A stretch of 64,000 nucleotides of DNA, taken from positions 103,136 to 167,135 of the forward strand of contig CAZRYF010000001.1 of the NCBI GenBank assembly GCA_964604165.1. The letters are read 5' to 3'. Below the pieces are notes generated by a model. It was not told the DNA's origin and ran no database searches. It saw only the letters and a list, made by a program, of their open reading frames with translations. Shown one piece after another: positions 26,284-35,056 of this stretch; the first letter of the stretch is position 1, and each line of letters opens with the position of its first letter. Source of the DNA: JAYZDK01 sp964604165. Its GTDB lineage: Bacteria; Myxococcota_A; UBA796; CAJQPC01. A program made the translations under genes and the position numbers.

Positions 26284-29200
26284 GACGGGCTCCCGTGTCC
26301 ATCCTGGGGATTGGCGTGGTCGTCGCCGGCCTCCTCGTGGCCGCCACCGTGGCCGCCACCGTGGCCGCCACCTCCTACATCATGGAACTGCACCTTGGCC
26401 AGGTACCGCACCCCGGGTTTGGTGTTCAGCTCGCCCAACAGGGAGTAGGCCCGCGGGTCCTGGAACTTGCCGTGAACCTCAGACGACTCGTCCTGCAGGT
26501 TGCCGAAGGAGATAGCATCGGCGGGGCAAGCATCCGCGCAAGCCGTCAGACGCCGAATCTCGTTGTCCGGAACAGCTGTGCCATCTGCCCGGTGGGCGTA
26601 CTTCACGGACCGAATGCGCTGCACGCAGAAGCTGCACTTCTCCATGACCCCCATTTCCCGGGTGGATACATCCGGGTTGAGCATCAGCGTGTAGGCGTCC
26701 GGCCACCGGAAGCTGTGGTAATTGAAGCGCCTCGCCGAGTAGGGGCAGTTGTTCGCGCAGTACCGGGTGCCGACGCAGCGGTTGTAGATCATGGCGTTCA
26801 AGCCATCGAGGTTGTGGTAGGTGGCCAAGACCGGACACACGCCCTCACAAGGGGCGTGGGAGCACTGCTGACACATGACCGGCATGACCCGCACATCCGG
26901 GTGTTCGCCCTCTCCCTCCCAGAAGCGATCCATTCGAATCCAGCCCATGTAGCGTCCCCGCTTCTGTTGGAGGGGGCCGACGACCGGGACGTTGTTCTCT
27001 GAGGCGCAGGCAACCTCACAGGCGCTGCAGCCAGTGCAGCTGTCCAGGTCGATGCTCATGGCGAACCGGAAGTTTGGGTGCTCCGGCTCCGGGTACATGT
27101 CGTAATGATCCGGGTCAATGCGCGGATCCTTCGGGATCTTCAAGGTGGGAGCCAGGGAACCCGGCGCTGCGTGGTCGTCCGCCGCGACCACGGCCGCGGC
27201 GGTTGTCGCCAGGGCGATGGGGCGGTTGTCCATGTCTCCTGCGCCGGAGAGGCTTCGACGGGGCTCGTCCCCGGTGCCACGGGCCAGATCGGCGCTCGCG
27301 CCCAGGTAGGCGATCGCCCCGGTATGGGCGTCGGTGGTGCTGGAAGTGAGCAGGTGCATGGGGTTGGCGCCCCAGTCCTTGCTGTACCGGCCGCCGGCAG
27401 TGTGGCCATTGCCTGCAATGACAGCCACAGCATCATCCCGCATGCCTGGCGACACATACACCTGGGCGGTCAGGGTGTTGGAACCCACGGTGACCGTGAG
27501 ATGGTCATTGTTCGTGACATCAAGCTCGGCTGCGGTCTTGGCGGAAATCTCCGCCCAGGTACCCCAGGTGTAGCCCGTGAGGGGCTCGGGGACCTCGTGG
27601 AGCCAGGCCTTGTTGGCGTGGCGGCCATCGAAGAGTGCGGGATGGGGATGGATCAAGAGCGCCTTGCCCTTGGCAACGGAGCCGGCTCCGGGGGAGGGCA
27701 GATTCGCAGCCAAAGAATGGGCGCCCTCTTTCACCTCATTTGACTGGCCGCCAGTCTGCAACGTGGCGTTCCACCAAGTGGCAAAGCTACCCTCTCCGGG
27801 GAAGACCGTGGCAAAGCTACCCTCTCCGGGGAAGACCTCTGCAAACCAACGGCCTGCGACAAAGTGATGGAAGTCCGGGGCGTCAAAGCTTGCCACAGCG
27901 GTCTTCATGCCGAGAAGGGTACTTGCAACCGCCGTCTCACCACCCTCCACCGGGTTCCCGTCGGCATCCAAAGTGGGTGCAGACGAAGGAGTCTTTAGGC
28001 CCGCGGCCTTGGCGATACCCAGCACGATGTCCCCGAGTGAGCGGGTGTCGTGAAGCGTGGCCATTCCTGGCTGTTGCAGGTGGTGGGTGCCGTGAACCGG
28101 CTCTCCATCCCCCCAACTCTCCAGGGCCGAGCTCACAGGAAGGTGGGTAGCGCCATCCGGAAGCCCCTGGGGCAGGTGGGCTGACAGCACCACAAGGTTC
28201 GCGACCTTGGACAGGGCGTCAGAGACCCCAGCGTCTACCGGCAGATTGAAGTGGAGGTCCAAGTCGTCCACAAACAGCGTCTTTACCTTTCCAGCGGCGC
28301 AGCCCTCGAGGAGGGCCTTCACATCCGCTCCTGTCCCCACCGTACCCAGGTTGCGGCCTCCGTCGAGACGCACTGAGTGGCCGATGTTTCCGCACACATG
28401 GTTGAGCACAAGTGTGGCCAGGGCCAGGTCTGTGGCGTCGGCACCTGCTGTGGTCACCCCGCCGGGGAACACCACCGAGGGCCCCGCCGCGAGCTTGTCC
28501 GCGAGCTCATTCAGCTTCTCCAGGGGAACTCCGGCGGCCTCTGCAGCGTCGGAGGGGTTGATCCCAACGAGCCACGCATGCCGGACGTGCTTCCGGTCTG
28601 CCACCATTTTGGCCAGGGCGCGGGCCACACCGGCCTCGGTGCCCGGGCGGGCGGACCACCAGGTGTCCGCGTTGGCGGAAGTGTTGGAGATCCGTGGTTC
28701 GATCGCGAAGAACTGAGCAATGTGGCCGGAAGAAGAATCCCGAGCCACCTTCCAACCACGGCTGTGGTCCGAGCTGGCCAACCAGGTGTGCAAGAAGTCC
28801 GCGCCAAAGGAAACAATGGTGTGGGTGTCGTCCAAGACATACCGGGGAGCCGTGGCGATACCGAAAGCCAATTCTGTGGCCCTGACCAAAGCCTCGTAGC
28901 CCATGGGCTCCCAGTGCACCGCAGTGCCACCCGCGGCGCCCACGAAATCGCCGATGATCTTGCCCAACGAGGCGTTTCGATAGCGTCCGATCCAGGCGAC
29001 ACCCCCGGCGCTGATTGCGTTGCCAAGCGAAGAAAAGGTCTCCTCCCAGGGCGCGGCGGGCGCGGTGGCCCGATCCGGATCGTATGTGTCCTGCACGCTT
29101 GCGGTGCCGGCGCTGCAAACTCCGTGGCCCAGGGTGGCGTCGGGGTTGCCTCCAACATGAACCACGCGGCCTTCCCGGTGCCGGGCGACCACCGAGCATT

Positions 29201-29381
29201 GCTCTGAGCAACCCCCGCAGGTGGTGGAAAAGAACGTTGGAAGACCCGGGACCAACTCGTCAGGCTGAATGACGTATGGGTAGATCTGCTCCGCAGGGAC
29301 CTTCGCATCGCAGGCCACCACGCCCGCGGCGCTGGAGGCACCCACTACCTTGAAAAAATCTCTGCGATTCAATTTCGCCAT
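26280..29381 (-). CDS. actB: Alternative Complex III subunit ActB (molybdopterin-like and Fe-S fusion)
   Basis: 1033 residues. It opens with a Tat-type signal (NRRDFFKVVGASSAAGVVAC). Residues 40-760 resemble molybdopterin oxidoreductases but serve as a scaffold in this complex; GGCSEQCSVVARHREGRVV is the remnant cluster region. The C-terminal 270 residues form an NrfC-like ferredoxin part with cysteine groups CTGCSACEVAC, CQQCSHAPCEGVC, CANNCPY and CADACPA, expected to hold three 4Fe-4S and one 3Fe-4S cluster. Oddities are a 30-base in-frame duplication (residues about 515-535) and a Gly-His-rich tail (GGGHGGGHGGGHEE). Confidence 0.95.
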   Translation of the reverse strand: MAKLNRRDFFKVVGASSAAGVVACDAKVPAEQIYPYVIQPDELVPGLPTFFSTTCGGCSEQCSVVARHREGRVVHVGGNPDATLGHGVCSAGTASVQDTYDPDRATAPAAPWEETFSSLGNAISAGGVAWIGRYRNASLGKIIGDFVGAAGGTAVHWEPMGYEALVRATELAFGIATAPRYVLDDTHTIVSFGADFLHTWLASSDHSRGWKVARDSSSGHIAQFFAIEPRISNTSANADTWWSARPGTEAGVARALAKMVADRKHVRHAWLVGINPSDAAEAAGVPLEKLNELADKLAAGPSVVFPGGVTTAGADATDLALATLVLNHVCGNIGHSVRLDGGRNLGTVGTGADVKALLEGCAAGKVKTLFVDDLDLHFNLPVDAGVSDALSKVANLVVLSAHLPQGLPDGATHLPVSSALESWGDGEPVHGTHHLQQPGMATLHDTRSLGDIVLGIAKAAGLKTPSSAPTLDADGNPVEGGETAVASTLLGMKTAVASFDAPDFHHFVAGRWFAEVFPGEGSFATVFPGEGSFATWWNATLQTGGQSNEVKEGAHSLAANLPSPGAGSVAKGKALLIHPHPALFDGRHANKAWLHEVPEPLTGYTWGTWAEISAKTAAELDVTNNDHLTVTVGSNTLTAQVYVSPGMRDDAVAVIAGNGHTAGGRYSKDWGANPMHLLTSSTTDAHTGAIAYLGASADLARGTGDEPRRSLSGAGDMDNRPIALATTAAAVVAADDHAAPGSLAPTLKIPKDPRIDPDHYDMYPEPEHPNFRFAMSIDLDSCTGCSACEVACASENNVPVVGPLQQKRGRYMGWIRMDRFWEGEGEHPDVRVMPVMCQQCSHAPCEGVCPVLATYHNLDGLNAMIYNRCVGTRYCANNCPYSARRFNYHSFRWPDAYTLMLNPDVSTREMGVMEKCSFCVQRIRSVKYAHRADGTAVPDNEIRRLTACADACPADAISFGNLQDESSEVHGKFQDPRAYSLLGELNTKPGVRYLAKVQFHDVGGGGHGGGHGGGHEEAGDDHANPQDGHGSPS
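27778..27837 (-). repeat. Tandem 30-base duplication inside actB
   Basis: Two exact, adjacent 30-base copies (27778-27807 and 27808-27837) give a repeated ten-residue block containing FPGEGSFAT. The reading frame is kept. Identity without silent differences suggests a recent duplication or an assembly artefact. Confidence 0.95.
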
Positions 29382-29392
29382 CCGCTTGGCCT

Positions 29393-30076
29393 CTACTTGT
29401 GGCAGGTGTAGCAGTCCTTGAGCTCGGCCCGACGCAGCTCCGCGTCGGTTCCGTAGCGCTCATTGACCGCTGGATGGGACTTGTGACACTGGAGGCACCA
29501 CCCCATGAGGAGGGTGTTCTCACGCTCGGCCACGGTACGCGTCTCCATGTCCCCGTGGCATTCCTGGCATTTCACCTGAGGCTCCCCCTCCGCATCGCGG
29601 CGGATGTGGGCAGCATGGTTGAAGTGTACAAAATCAGGGAGATCGTGAACCCGGGTCCAGGGGATGGGGTCCTCGCTCGTACAGGCCGGCATTCCCGTGG
29701 AGGCACCGCACAGCTCGGCCAGTTGCTCCAGGACCGGTCGGTCCTTGCTGTCCACCATCTTGTGGCAGTTCCAGCAGACCTGGGTGGCAGGCACGCCGGC
29801 GCTGGGTGCCTTGCGGGCGTTGGAGTGGCAATACTGGCAGTCAAGGGCCATGCCGCCGTCCTCGACAGCGCCGGCGTGAATGGAGTGGTTGAACGCCAGG
29901 GGCTGCTCATCCACGGGGCTTGTGACCACCCCGACAGCGACGCGGTCACCGTCTGGTGGGGGCAGCAGCGAGTGCACGTCCCGAGGGAACGGAGCAGAGT
30001 CCGAGGTGTCGGCCCAATCCACGTCGCAGGCCACAACGCCCGCCAGGACCAGCAGGCCCCATTCTTTGATCCGCAT
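29393..30076 (-). CDS. actA: Alternative Complex III subunit ActA (pentahaem cytochrome c)
   Basis: 227 residues with a lipoprotein-like signal (LLVLAGVVAC). Five CxxCH motifs are visible (CQYCH, CWNCH, CQECH, CLQCH, CYTCH), matching the pentahaem ActA of known complexes. It lies in the periplasm and takes electrons from the quinol-oxidising core. It is the first gene of the operon; the 174 bases upstream of it, before the next minus-strand gene, should hold the act promoter. actB follows after 11 bases. Confidence 0.94.
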   Translation of the reverse strand: MRIKEWGLLVLAGVVACDVDWADTSDSAPFPRDVHSLLPPPDGDRVAVGVVTSPVDEQPLAFNHSIHAGAVEDGGMALDCQYCHSNARKAPSAGVPATQVCWNCHKMVDSKDRPVLEQLAELCGASTGMPACTSEDPIPWTRVHDLPDFVHFNHAAHIRRDAEGEPQVKCQECHGDMETRTVAERENTLLMGWCLQCHKSHPAVNERYGTDAELRRAELKDCYTCHK

Positions 30077-30250
30077 GCAACCTCCGCAGAGTTCAGCTTC
30101 AGCGCGGCGGGGTACAGATATTCATATGAGACGGAACCGTCCATAAGGGGTTGTTCGGGGGAATTCTCCCAGGCGGATTGAGCTCGCCGATCAGGGCGTT
30201 GAACGCTGCCAATGATGCGCTGGCAGCTAAGCCCTTCTTCTGGCGATTCG

Positions 30251-31009
30251 TCAGTCCACGAGCGTTCGAATCGCTCGGGTCACGCGTTCCACGGTTCGTG
30301 CGGTGGTGGCTTCATCCAGAAAGAGGTCATGGCGCATCTCCAGCTCCAGGTAGCGAAGGGCGTGCGCCCGACCATGACGCCTGGGCGAGTACATCTGCCC
30401 AAGCGCTCCTGAGTAGGGGGCGTTCAGAGCTGTGGCGAACCCCTCCATCACCAGGGCGTCGCGAAGGGCATGTGCCTCGGGAACGCACTCGTCAAAGATG
30501 ACGCCCATCTCCATCCAGCGATCTTCATCGCCATAGCGCTGCGTAAAGCTGTGGATTGCCAGAAGGAGAGGGGGTGGCCCCAGCTCCATTCGGGCGCGAA
30601 TGCCCTGGTCGACGGCTGCATGGTACGGCTCGTAATAGGCCAGCCGTCGCCGCTCCCGCTCCGCCTCCACCAGGTCCACGTTGAAAGAAAGGGTGTGCCC
30701 CTCCATTTCTCGCCGGATCCAGTTTTCGTGCTGAATGACCCGGTTGGGGTCACAGACCAGTCGAGAGGTGGTGGCCAGCACCGCTGGAGACCTTGTCTGC
30801 TCCACCAGGGCCCGGACTACAAGCGCTGCTCCCTGGTCCCAGGCCCAGTGGGTGTCCAACCAGGGGCGATCCAGCGGAGTGACCGGAATTTCGTCGGGGA
30901 TGTGATTGGAGGCGTGCTCGCAGGTCAAAAAGAACGGACCCTTCGCCTTGGGCCCTCCCAGGTAGGTGGGAGCCGCCTCGTGTACAACTCCGTTGTTCCC
31001 GCCTCCCAT
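30251..31009 (-). CDS. N-formylglutamate amidohydrolase family protein
   Basis: 252 residues. The family hydrolyses N-formylglutamate or related amides in the cytoplasm with a zinc ion. Motifs: FFLTCEHASNHIP with the first His, DTHWAWDQGA, SRLVCDPNR, and LAIHSFTQRY with the later His. No signal peptide. It is co-directional with pyruvate kinase three bases upstream, but there are no other histidine-degradation genes nearby, so a classical Hut role is doubtful and the substrate is open. Confidence 0.88.
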   Translation of the reverse strand: MGGGNNGVVHEAAPTYLGGPKAKGPFFLTCEHASNHIPDEIPVTPLDRPWLDTHWAWDQGAALVVRALVEQTRSPAVLATTSRLVCDPNRVIQHENWIRREMEGHTLSFNVDLVEAERERRRLAYYEPYHAAVDQGIRARMELGPPPLLLAIHSFTQRYGDEDRWMEMGVIFDECVPEAHALRDALVMEGFATALNAPYSGALGQMYSPRRHGRAHALRYLELEMRHDLFLDEATTARTVERVTRAIRTLVD

Positions 31010-31012
31010 GGC

Positions 31013-32485
31013 TTAGTCGTCTCCGATTCTCGTGATCTTCAAGAGGTTGGTTGCGCCCTTCACCGGACTGGAGCCCGCCAGGACGACCACCTCTTGTCCC
31101 ACCTCCAGGAACCCGCGCTCCACCAGCACCTCTTCCCCGAGGTGAATCAGGTCATCGGTGCTCTGGACGGGTGGTACGTGGACAGGGGTGACACCCCAGA
31201 CGAGGGCCAGACGGTCACACACGGTGGGCGAGGGCGTCAAGGCGAAGAGCCGACCCGGGGTGCGGTACTTGGACGCCAAGATGGCCGAGTGCCCACTCCA
31301 GGTAAAGACCACCAGGTGCCGGTCTGCCTGGGCGCACTCCCGGCAGGCTGCGTGGACTACCAGGTGCCCGCTTTCCTGGGGGTTGGGAACATCGGCATCG
31401 CCCGGGGCCCGAAAGAAATCAGATTGTTCCACGTGTCTGGCGATTCCGTCCATGACCCGGACAGCCTCCAGAGGGTGTTTGCCCGTGGCGGTCTCCCCTG
31501 AGAGCATGACCGCATCGGTGCCGTCGAGAATGGCGTTGGCCACATCGGTGGCCTCTGCGCGGGTGGGTCTGGAATGGCGTTCCATGGAGTCCAGCATCTG
31601 TGTGGCGGTGATCACCAGCACCCCCGCGCTGTTGGCGGCGCGAATCAGGTTCTTCTGGTGGATGGGGAGCTCCTCAAAGGGCATCTCCACCCCGAGATCC
31701 CCCCGGGCGACCATGATGCCCTGGCACAGGGGAAGCAACTCCCCCAAGCGCTCGACGGCCTCGGGCTTCTCAATCTTGGCAATGATGGGCAGGTCCGGCT
31801 GTCCCAGGTCTACCAAGCGTTGGCGCAGGTCCTCCAGGTCTTCTGGGCGGCGCACAAAGGACAGGGCGACGTAGTCCACGCCGGCGTGCACGCCAACGGC
31901 CAGGTCCGCGATGTCCTTCTCCGTGAGAGAAGCCGCGGAGACCTGGACGCCGGGCAGGTTGATGCCCTTGCGGGCTCCCAGCCGTCCGCCCCGGTCCATG
32001 CGAATGTCCACCTCGGGTGGATCAAGATCAGCACGGACCGACTCCACCCTTCCAGACAGCGTTCCATCGGCAAAGAACACGCGGTCACCCGGTGACACGT
32101 CCTTGTGAAAGCGGTCGTAGGTCGTGCCACAGGTCAGCCCACTGGCCTCGATTTCGGCCACCACCACCGTCAGCAGCGACCCGGATGGCACCAGAAGCGG
32201 CTCCTCCCCGGGCCCGGTGCGGATCTTGGGGCCTTGCAGGTCAAGGAGGATGGCCACGTGGAGGCCAAGTTGGGTCGCGTGGCTCCGGATGTGGGAGATG
32301 TCCGCGCGAATGGACTCCGCATCGCCATGGGAACAGTTGATGCGGCACACGTCCACACCAGCTTCCAAAAGGCGGGCGAGGCGTCCGTGACCCCGGGTCG
32401 CCGGGCCCAGGGTCGCGACAATCTTGGTGTTTCGAGTTGCCACGGACAAATTATGGCCGCTCTTGCGGCACTCCTCCCCATACAT
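31013..32485 (-). CDS. pyk: Pyruvate kinase
   Basis: 490 residues. It catalyses phosphoenolpyruvate plus ADP to pyruvate plus ATP, the last step of glycolysis. Signatures: NTKIVATLGPATRG, CRINCSHGD, IAKIEKPEAVE, MVARGDLGVEMP and DAVMLSGETATGKHPLEAV. The C-terminal domain is complete. The start is uncertain: ATG 32485 has no clear ribosome binding site, while TTG 32449 or GTG 32443 sits next to the conserved ATRNTKIVATLG. It is divergent from the nuclease gene, with only seven bases between the ATG choices. Confidence 0.95.
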   Translation of the reverse strand: MYGEECRKSGHNLSVATRNTKIVATLGPATRGHGRLARLLEAGVDVCRINCSHGDAESIRADISHIRSHATQLGLHVAILLDLQGPKIRTGPGEEPLLVPSGSLLTVVVAEIEASGLTCGTTYDRFHKDVSPGDRVFFADGTLSGRVESVRADLDPPEVDIRMDRGGRLGARKGINLPGVQVSAASLTEKDIADLAVGVHAGVDYVALSFVRRPEDLEDLRQRLVDLGQPDLPIIAKIEKPEAVERLGELLPLCQGIMVARGDLGVEMPFEELPIHQKNLIRAANSAGVLVITATQMLDSMERHSRPTRAEATDVANAILDGTDAVMLSGETATGKHPLEAVRVMDGIARHVEQSDFFRAPGDADVPNPQESGHLVVHAACRECAQADRHLVVFTWSGHSAILASKYRTPGRLFALTPSPTVCDRLALVWGVTPVHVPPVQSTDDLIHLGEEVLVERGFLEVGQEVVVLAGSSPVKGATNLLKITRIGDD

Positions 32486-32492
32486 TGAGGCA

Positions 32493-34283
32493 ATGGTTCT
32501 CCCCGATGCTAACTCCGGAACGTGGGCGCTTCACGATTTGAAGGCTGTTGCCCAGTGTGTGGTGGAGAGATTCCCAGGGGTGGTGAGCGAGGAGGACGGG
32601 GCACTCTGCGCAGACATCTTGGCTTTGGAGGGGCTCTCAGGCCAACTTGTGGCACGGCTCCTTTCCCGGCGGCCCAGGTGGTTCCGGGTGTCCCAACTTC
32701 CAGGGGAGGATGGATCGGCTGGGGACCTGGTGCCCATGCTCATTCGGGCAGGCTGGTTGGAGTGGAGCGCGGGCCTGACGGAACAACTGTCTTGTTTCAC
32801 GGCCGCGGAACTCAGGCAGAAGTGCAGGTCCCTTGGCCTCCCAACGACGGGCCGCAAGGGGGCCTTGGAGGATCGCCTGAAGATTGCGGAGGTCGACCTG
32901 GAGCAGGGGGTGGTTCGGGTTCGAAACCGGGGCGGGGTGCGTCGCCTGGAACGGATCTGCTTTCAATCCAATTGGAAGGACCGGTCCTGGTTCTTCCTGG
33001 AGCGAACAAGCCGCGTGCGTTCGGTGGATTATCTGCCCACCGGGGGGCCGGGTCTGTTTCGCAATGCGGACCACGTGGCCCTGTGGGATGCCGTCACCCG
33101 GGGAGATCTTGGCGCAGACGATGCTGCACTCCTTTGCACCGTGTCCAGGGCCCGGCCCTTGGAAGCCTGGCGAGGACAAGTGGACCCACTGCGCCTGTTG
33201 GAGGACCGTGTCTACGAGCAGGCCCGGCAGCTGGAACAGGCTGGGGACGTCGCTGGAGCGGGTCTTTTGTACCGGCGAGTGGCCCTTTCACCGGGCCGTC
33301 GAAGCATCGAGCCCGTGCGCCGGGCTGCGCTTTGCGAGGCGGCGTTGGGGCGCACTGCCGAGGGAGCCCGAATCTGCGCGGCCTGGAGAACCCGCGCCTC
33401 ACCTGCGGAACGACTTGCTCTGGATCGAACGGGAAGACGGCTGGCACGCTCCGCCGGGGTGGGGTGGAGACCGGGGCCGCCCTTGCGGAAGGCAAGAGAG
33501 CGGCAGGTCCCACTGGAATGCGCGGTGGATCAGGACGGGCACCGAACATGGTCCGGAGGGGGCTCCATTGAACTATCTGTGCTGGGGCTCCTGGGGGAGG
33601 GTGCGGCGGTAGGGGGAGAGAACAGTATTTGGCGCACACTCTTTGGATTGTTGTTCTTTGATCTTCTTTGGCTGCCTGTCCCGGGCATGCTTCCAGTCAA
33701 GGGCTTGGATGCTCCACTGGACTATGGCACGCGGCATTTTGCGAGCGCCCGCGCGGGGTTGTTGGCGGCCCGGCTCAAGGATCTCACCCTTGGCCATGGG
33801 GCCACGGTCCTCCGGGCCGGTCTTCGTCACCGGGGGTGCTCCATCCGAGGGGTGAACTGGCGGTTTTCCGACCCACAGATACTCGCTGTGGTGAAGGCGC
33901 TTCCGGGGAGATTGCTGGCTGGCCTGCTGGAGCGGATGGCCTGGGAGGGGGAGCCGTCCTGGTCTGGATTGCCGGACCTCCTGGTGTTGGATGGCACAGG
34001 AGGTTCGATTGAGGGCGCGTTTCCGACTCGTCTGCCGAGGGGCCCCTTGTTTGTCGAGGTGAAGGGGCCGGGAGACAGCTTGCGAGATGGCCAGCGGGTC
34101 TGGATTGATCGCCTGCTCGCCCTGGGCGCTCAAGTGGAGGTATGGAGAATAGAAGGCAGAACCCCAAGCCTGGATCTGCCAGCGGAGTCTTCATGCCCAT
34201 CGTCATCACTGGAGGCGCCCTTCGGGGAAGGGCCTTGCCCGGAAGAATCGGGCCCGGCATCCGCCCCACCTCAGCCAGGGTAA
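32493..34283 (+). CDS. FAN1-like VRR-NUC structure-specific nuclease
   Basis: 596 residues from ATG 32493, chosen because the upstream extension overlaps pyruvate kinase. FAN1 enzymes cut branched DNA and unhook interstrand cross-links. The C-terminal VRR-NUC domain carries the PD-ExK core: PDLLVLDG (Asp near 494), then FVEVKGPGDSLRDGQRVWIDRLL (Glu and Lys near 522-524). Around residues 99-126 a SAP-like helix pair (FTAAELRQKCRSLGLPTTGRKG) fits the FAN1 DNA-binding layout, and helical repeats lie between. The last 45 residues beyond the nuclease fold are low-complexity Ser/Pro/Glu and overlap rsmD by 91 bases. Confidence 0.87.
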   Translation: MVLPDANSGTWALHDLKAVAQCVVERFPGVVSEEDGALCADILALEGLSGQLVARLLSRRPRWFRVSQLPGEDGSAGDLVPMLIRAGWLEWSAGLTEQLSCFTAAELRQKCRSLGLPTTGRKGALEDRLKIAEVDLEQGVVRVRNRGGVRRLERICFQSNWKDRSWFFLERTSRVRSVDYLPTGGPGLFRNADHVALWDAVTRGDLGADDAALLCTVSRARPLEAWRGQVDPLRLLEDRVYEQARQLEQAGDVAGAGLLYRRVALSPGRRSIEPVRRAALCEAALGRTAEGARICAAWRTRASPAERLALDRTGRRLARSAGVGWRPGPPLRKARERQVPLECAVDQDGHRTWSGGGSIELSVLGLLGEGAAVGGENSIWRTLFGLLFFDLLWLPVPGMLPVKGLDAPLDYGTRHFASARAGLLAARLKDLTLGHGATVLRAGLRHRGCSIRGVNWRFSDPQILAVVKALPGRLLAGLLERMAWEGEPSWSGLPDLLVLDGTGGSIEGAFPTRLPRGPLFVEVKGPGDSLRDGQRVWIDRLLALGAQVEVWRIEGRTPSLDLPAESSCPSSSLEAPFGEGPCPEESGPASAPPQPG

Positions 34284-34732
34284 GAGAGGCCTTGTTCTCG
34301 GTGTTGGGGCAGGACCTGTCTGGCTGGACCATTCTCGATGCCTATGCCGGCTCCGGGCTTGTCGGCTTCGAGGCGTTTTCTCGTGGCGCAGAGGTGACCC
34401 TCGTGGAGCGTGATCTCCGGGCAAGGGGCGCCATGCGGGATCGGGCAAACGCGCTGGGTGTCCAGGCGGAGTGGATTCCCGGCGCAACCCCCAGAGCGCT
34501 TGGTGAGCGGCTGTGGGACCTGGTGTTCGCTGATCCGCCCTATGCGGCAGATCCGGAGGTGGTGGTGAAGGGGCTGGAAGCGCACGTGTGCCGAGTGCTG
34601 GTGCTGGAACATGCTGCAGCCGTGGACACGCCTGTGGCCACAGCCAGGCTCATCCGAGATCGGGTCAGGACCTACGGCGACTCAGCGCTTTCGATCTACC
34701 GGGTGACGGAGAGGGATCAGTCCCCACCATAG
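34193..34732 (+). CDS. rsmD: 16S rRNA (guanine966-N2)-methyltransferase RsmD
   Basis: 179 residues from ATG 34193, where the family's first strand begins (PIVITGGALRGRALPG). RsmD methylates G966 of 16S rRNA using SAM. Visible motifs: IRPTSARVREALFSVLG, SAM motif I LDAYAGSGLVGFEAFSRGA, and the catalytic FADPPY. Normal length. It overlaps the 3' end of the nuclease gene in a different frame, and its 3' end overlaps a small convergent gene by 16 bases. Confidence 0.92.
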   Translation: MPIVITGGALRGRALPGRIGPGIRPTSARVREALFSVLGQDLSGWTILDAYAGSGLVGFEAFSRGAEVTLVERDLRARGAMRDRANALGVQAEWIPGATPRALGERLWDLVFADPPYAADPEVVVKGLEAHVCRVLVLEHAAAVDTPVATARLIRDRVRTYGDSALSIYRVTERDQSPP

Positions 34733-34857
34733 GTTCGGTACAGCTCAATTTCCTCTTCGAATTCTCTCAGCTGCAGGTGTTGAAGAGCGCTGTCCAGGTG
34801 GCCCTGGTTTTCGCTGTCCGCTTCCAGCTGGAATTCCTGTTGTGCTTGTTCTTCCAT
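34717..34857 (-). CDS. Small acidic protein, 46 residues, unknown function
   Basis: ATG at 34857 preceded by GGAG eight bases upstream, ending at a TGA within the convergent rsmD. The product is Glu/Gln-rich and helical (MEEQAQQEFQLEADSE, then LREFEEEIELYRTYGGD) and highly acidic, with no signal or membrane span. The ribosome binding site and regular amphipathic pattern argue for a real gene; no family recognised. Confidence 0.5.
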   Translation of the reverse strand: MEEQAQQEFQLEADSENQGHLDSALQHLQLREFEEEIELYRTYGGD

Positions 34858-34970
34858 GAGCGTCTCCGGCGTACACGGGGGCGGGGGTGAAGGTCGTTGC
34901 CCTCGTCCTTTGATTTATCGGTGGAGAGGGCCTGAAATTCAATGCCTTTGGCTGTCTGTCGGGTTAGCTT

Positions 34971-35018
34971 TGTAAAGCGATGTAAACCCGATCCTCGAGA
35001 TTTTGTAAATCTTGTAAA
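34971..35018. promoter_or_regulatory. Four TGTAAA direct repeats, candidate operator
   Basis: TGTAAA occurs at 34971, 34981, 35004 and 35013, i.e. two pairs spaced 10 and 9 bases apart; three copies extend to CTTTGTAAA, TTTTGTAAA or TCTTGTAAA. They end 38 bases before the oxidoreductase start. Regulators of the RamB/PccR/ScfR type are known to bind TTTGCAAA-like sites, and the gene for such a regulator is the second gene of this operon, so autoregulation is inferred. Confidence 0.55.
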
Positions 35019-35056
35019 GATGATCCAGAGGGTCCGAAGAGCAGCCTGGAGTTTCC

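Noticed and set aside
25138..26448. 436-codon plus-strand frame
   Set aside because: Antisense to actC, rich in Gly, His and Pro, with no ribosome binding site or family.
30251..31009. Histidine-degradation HutG
   Set aside because: Family match is fair, but no hut genes are near; the specific role was not assigned.
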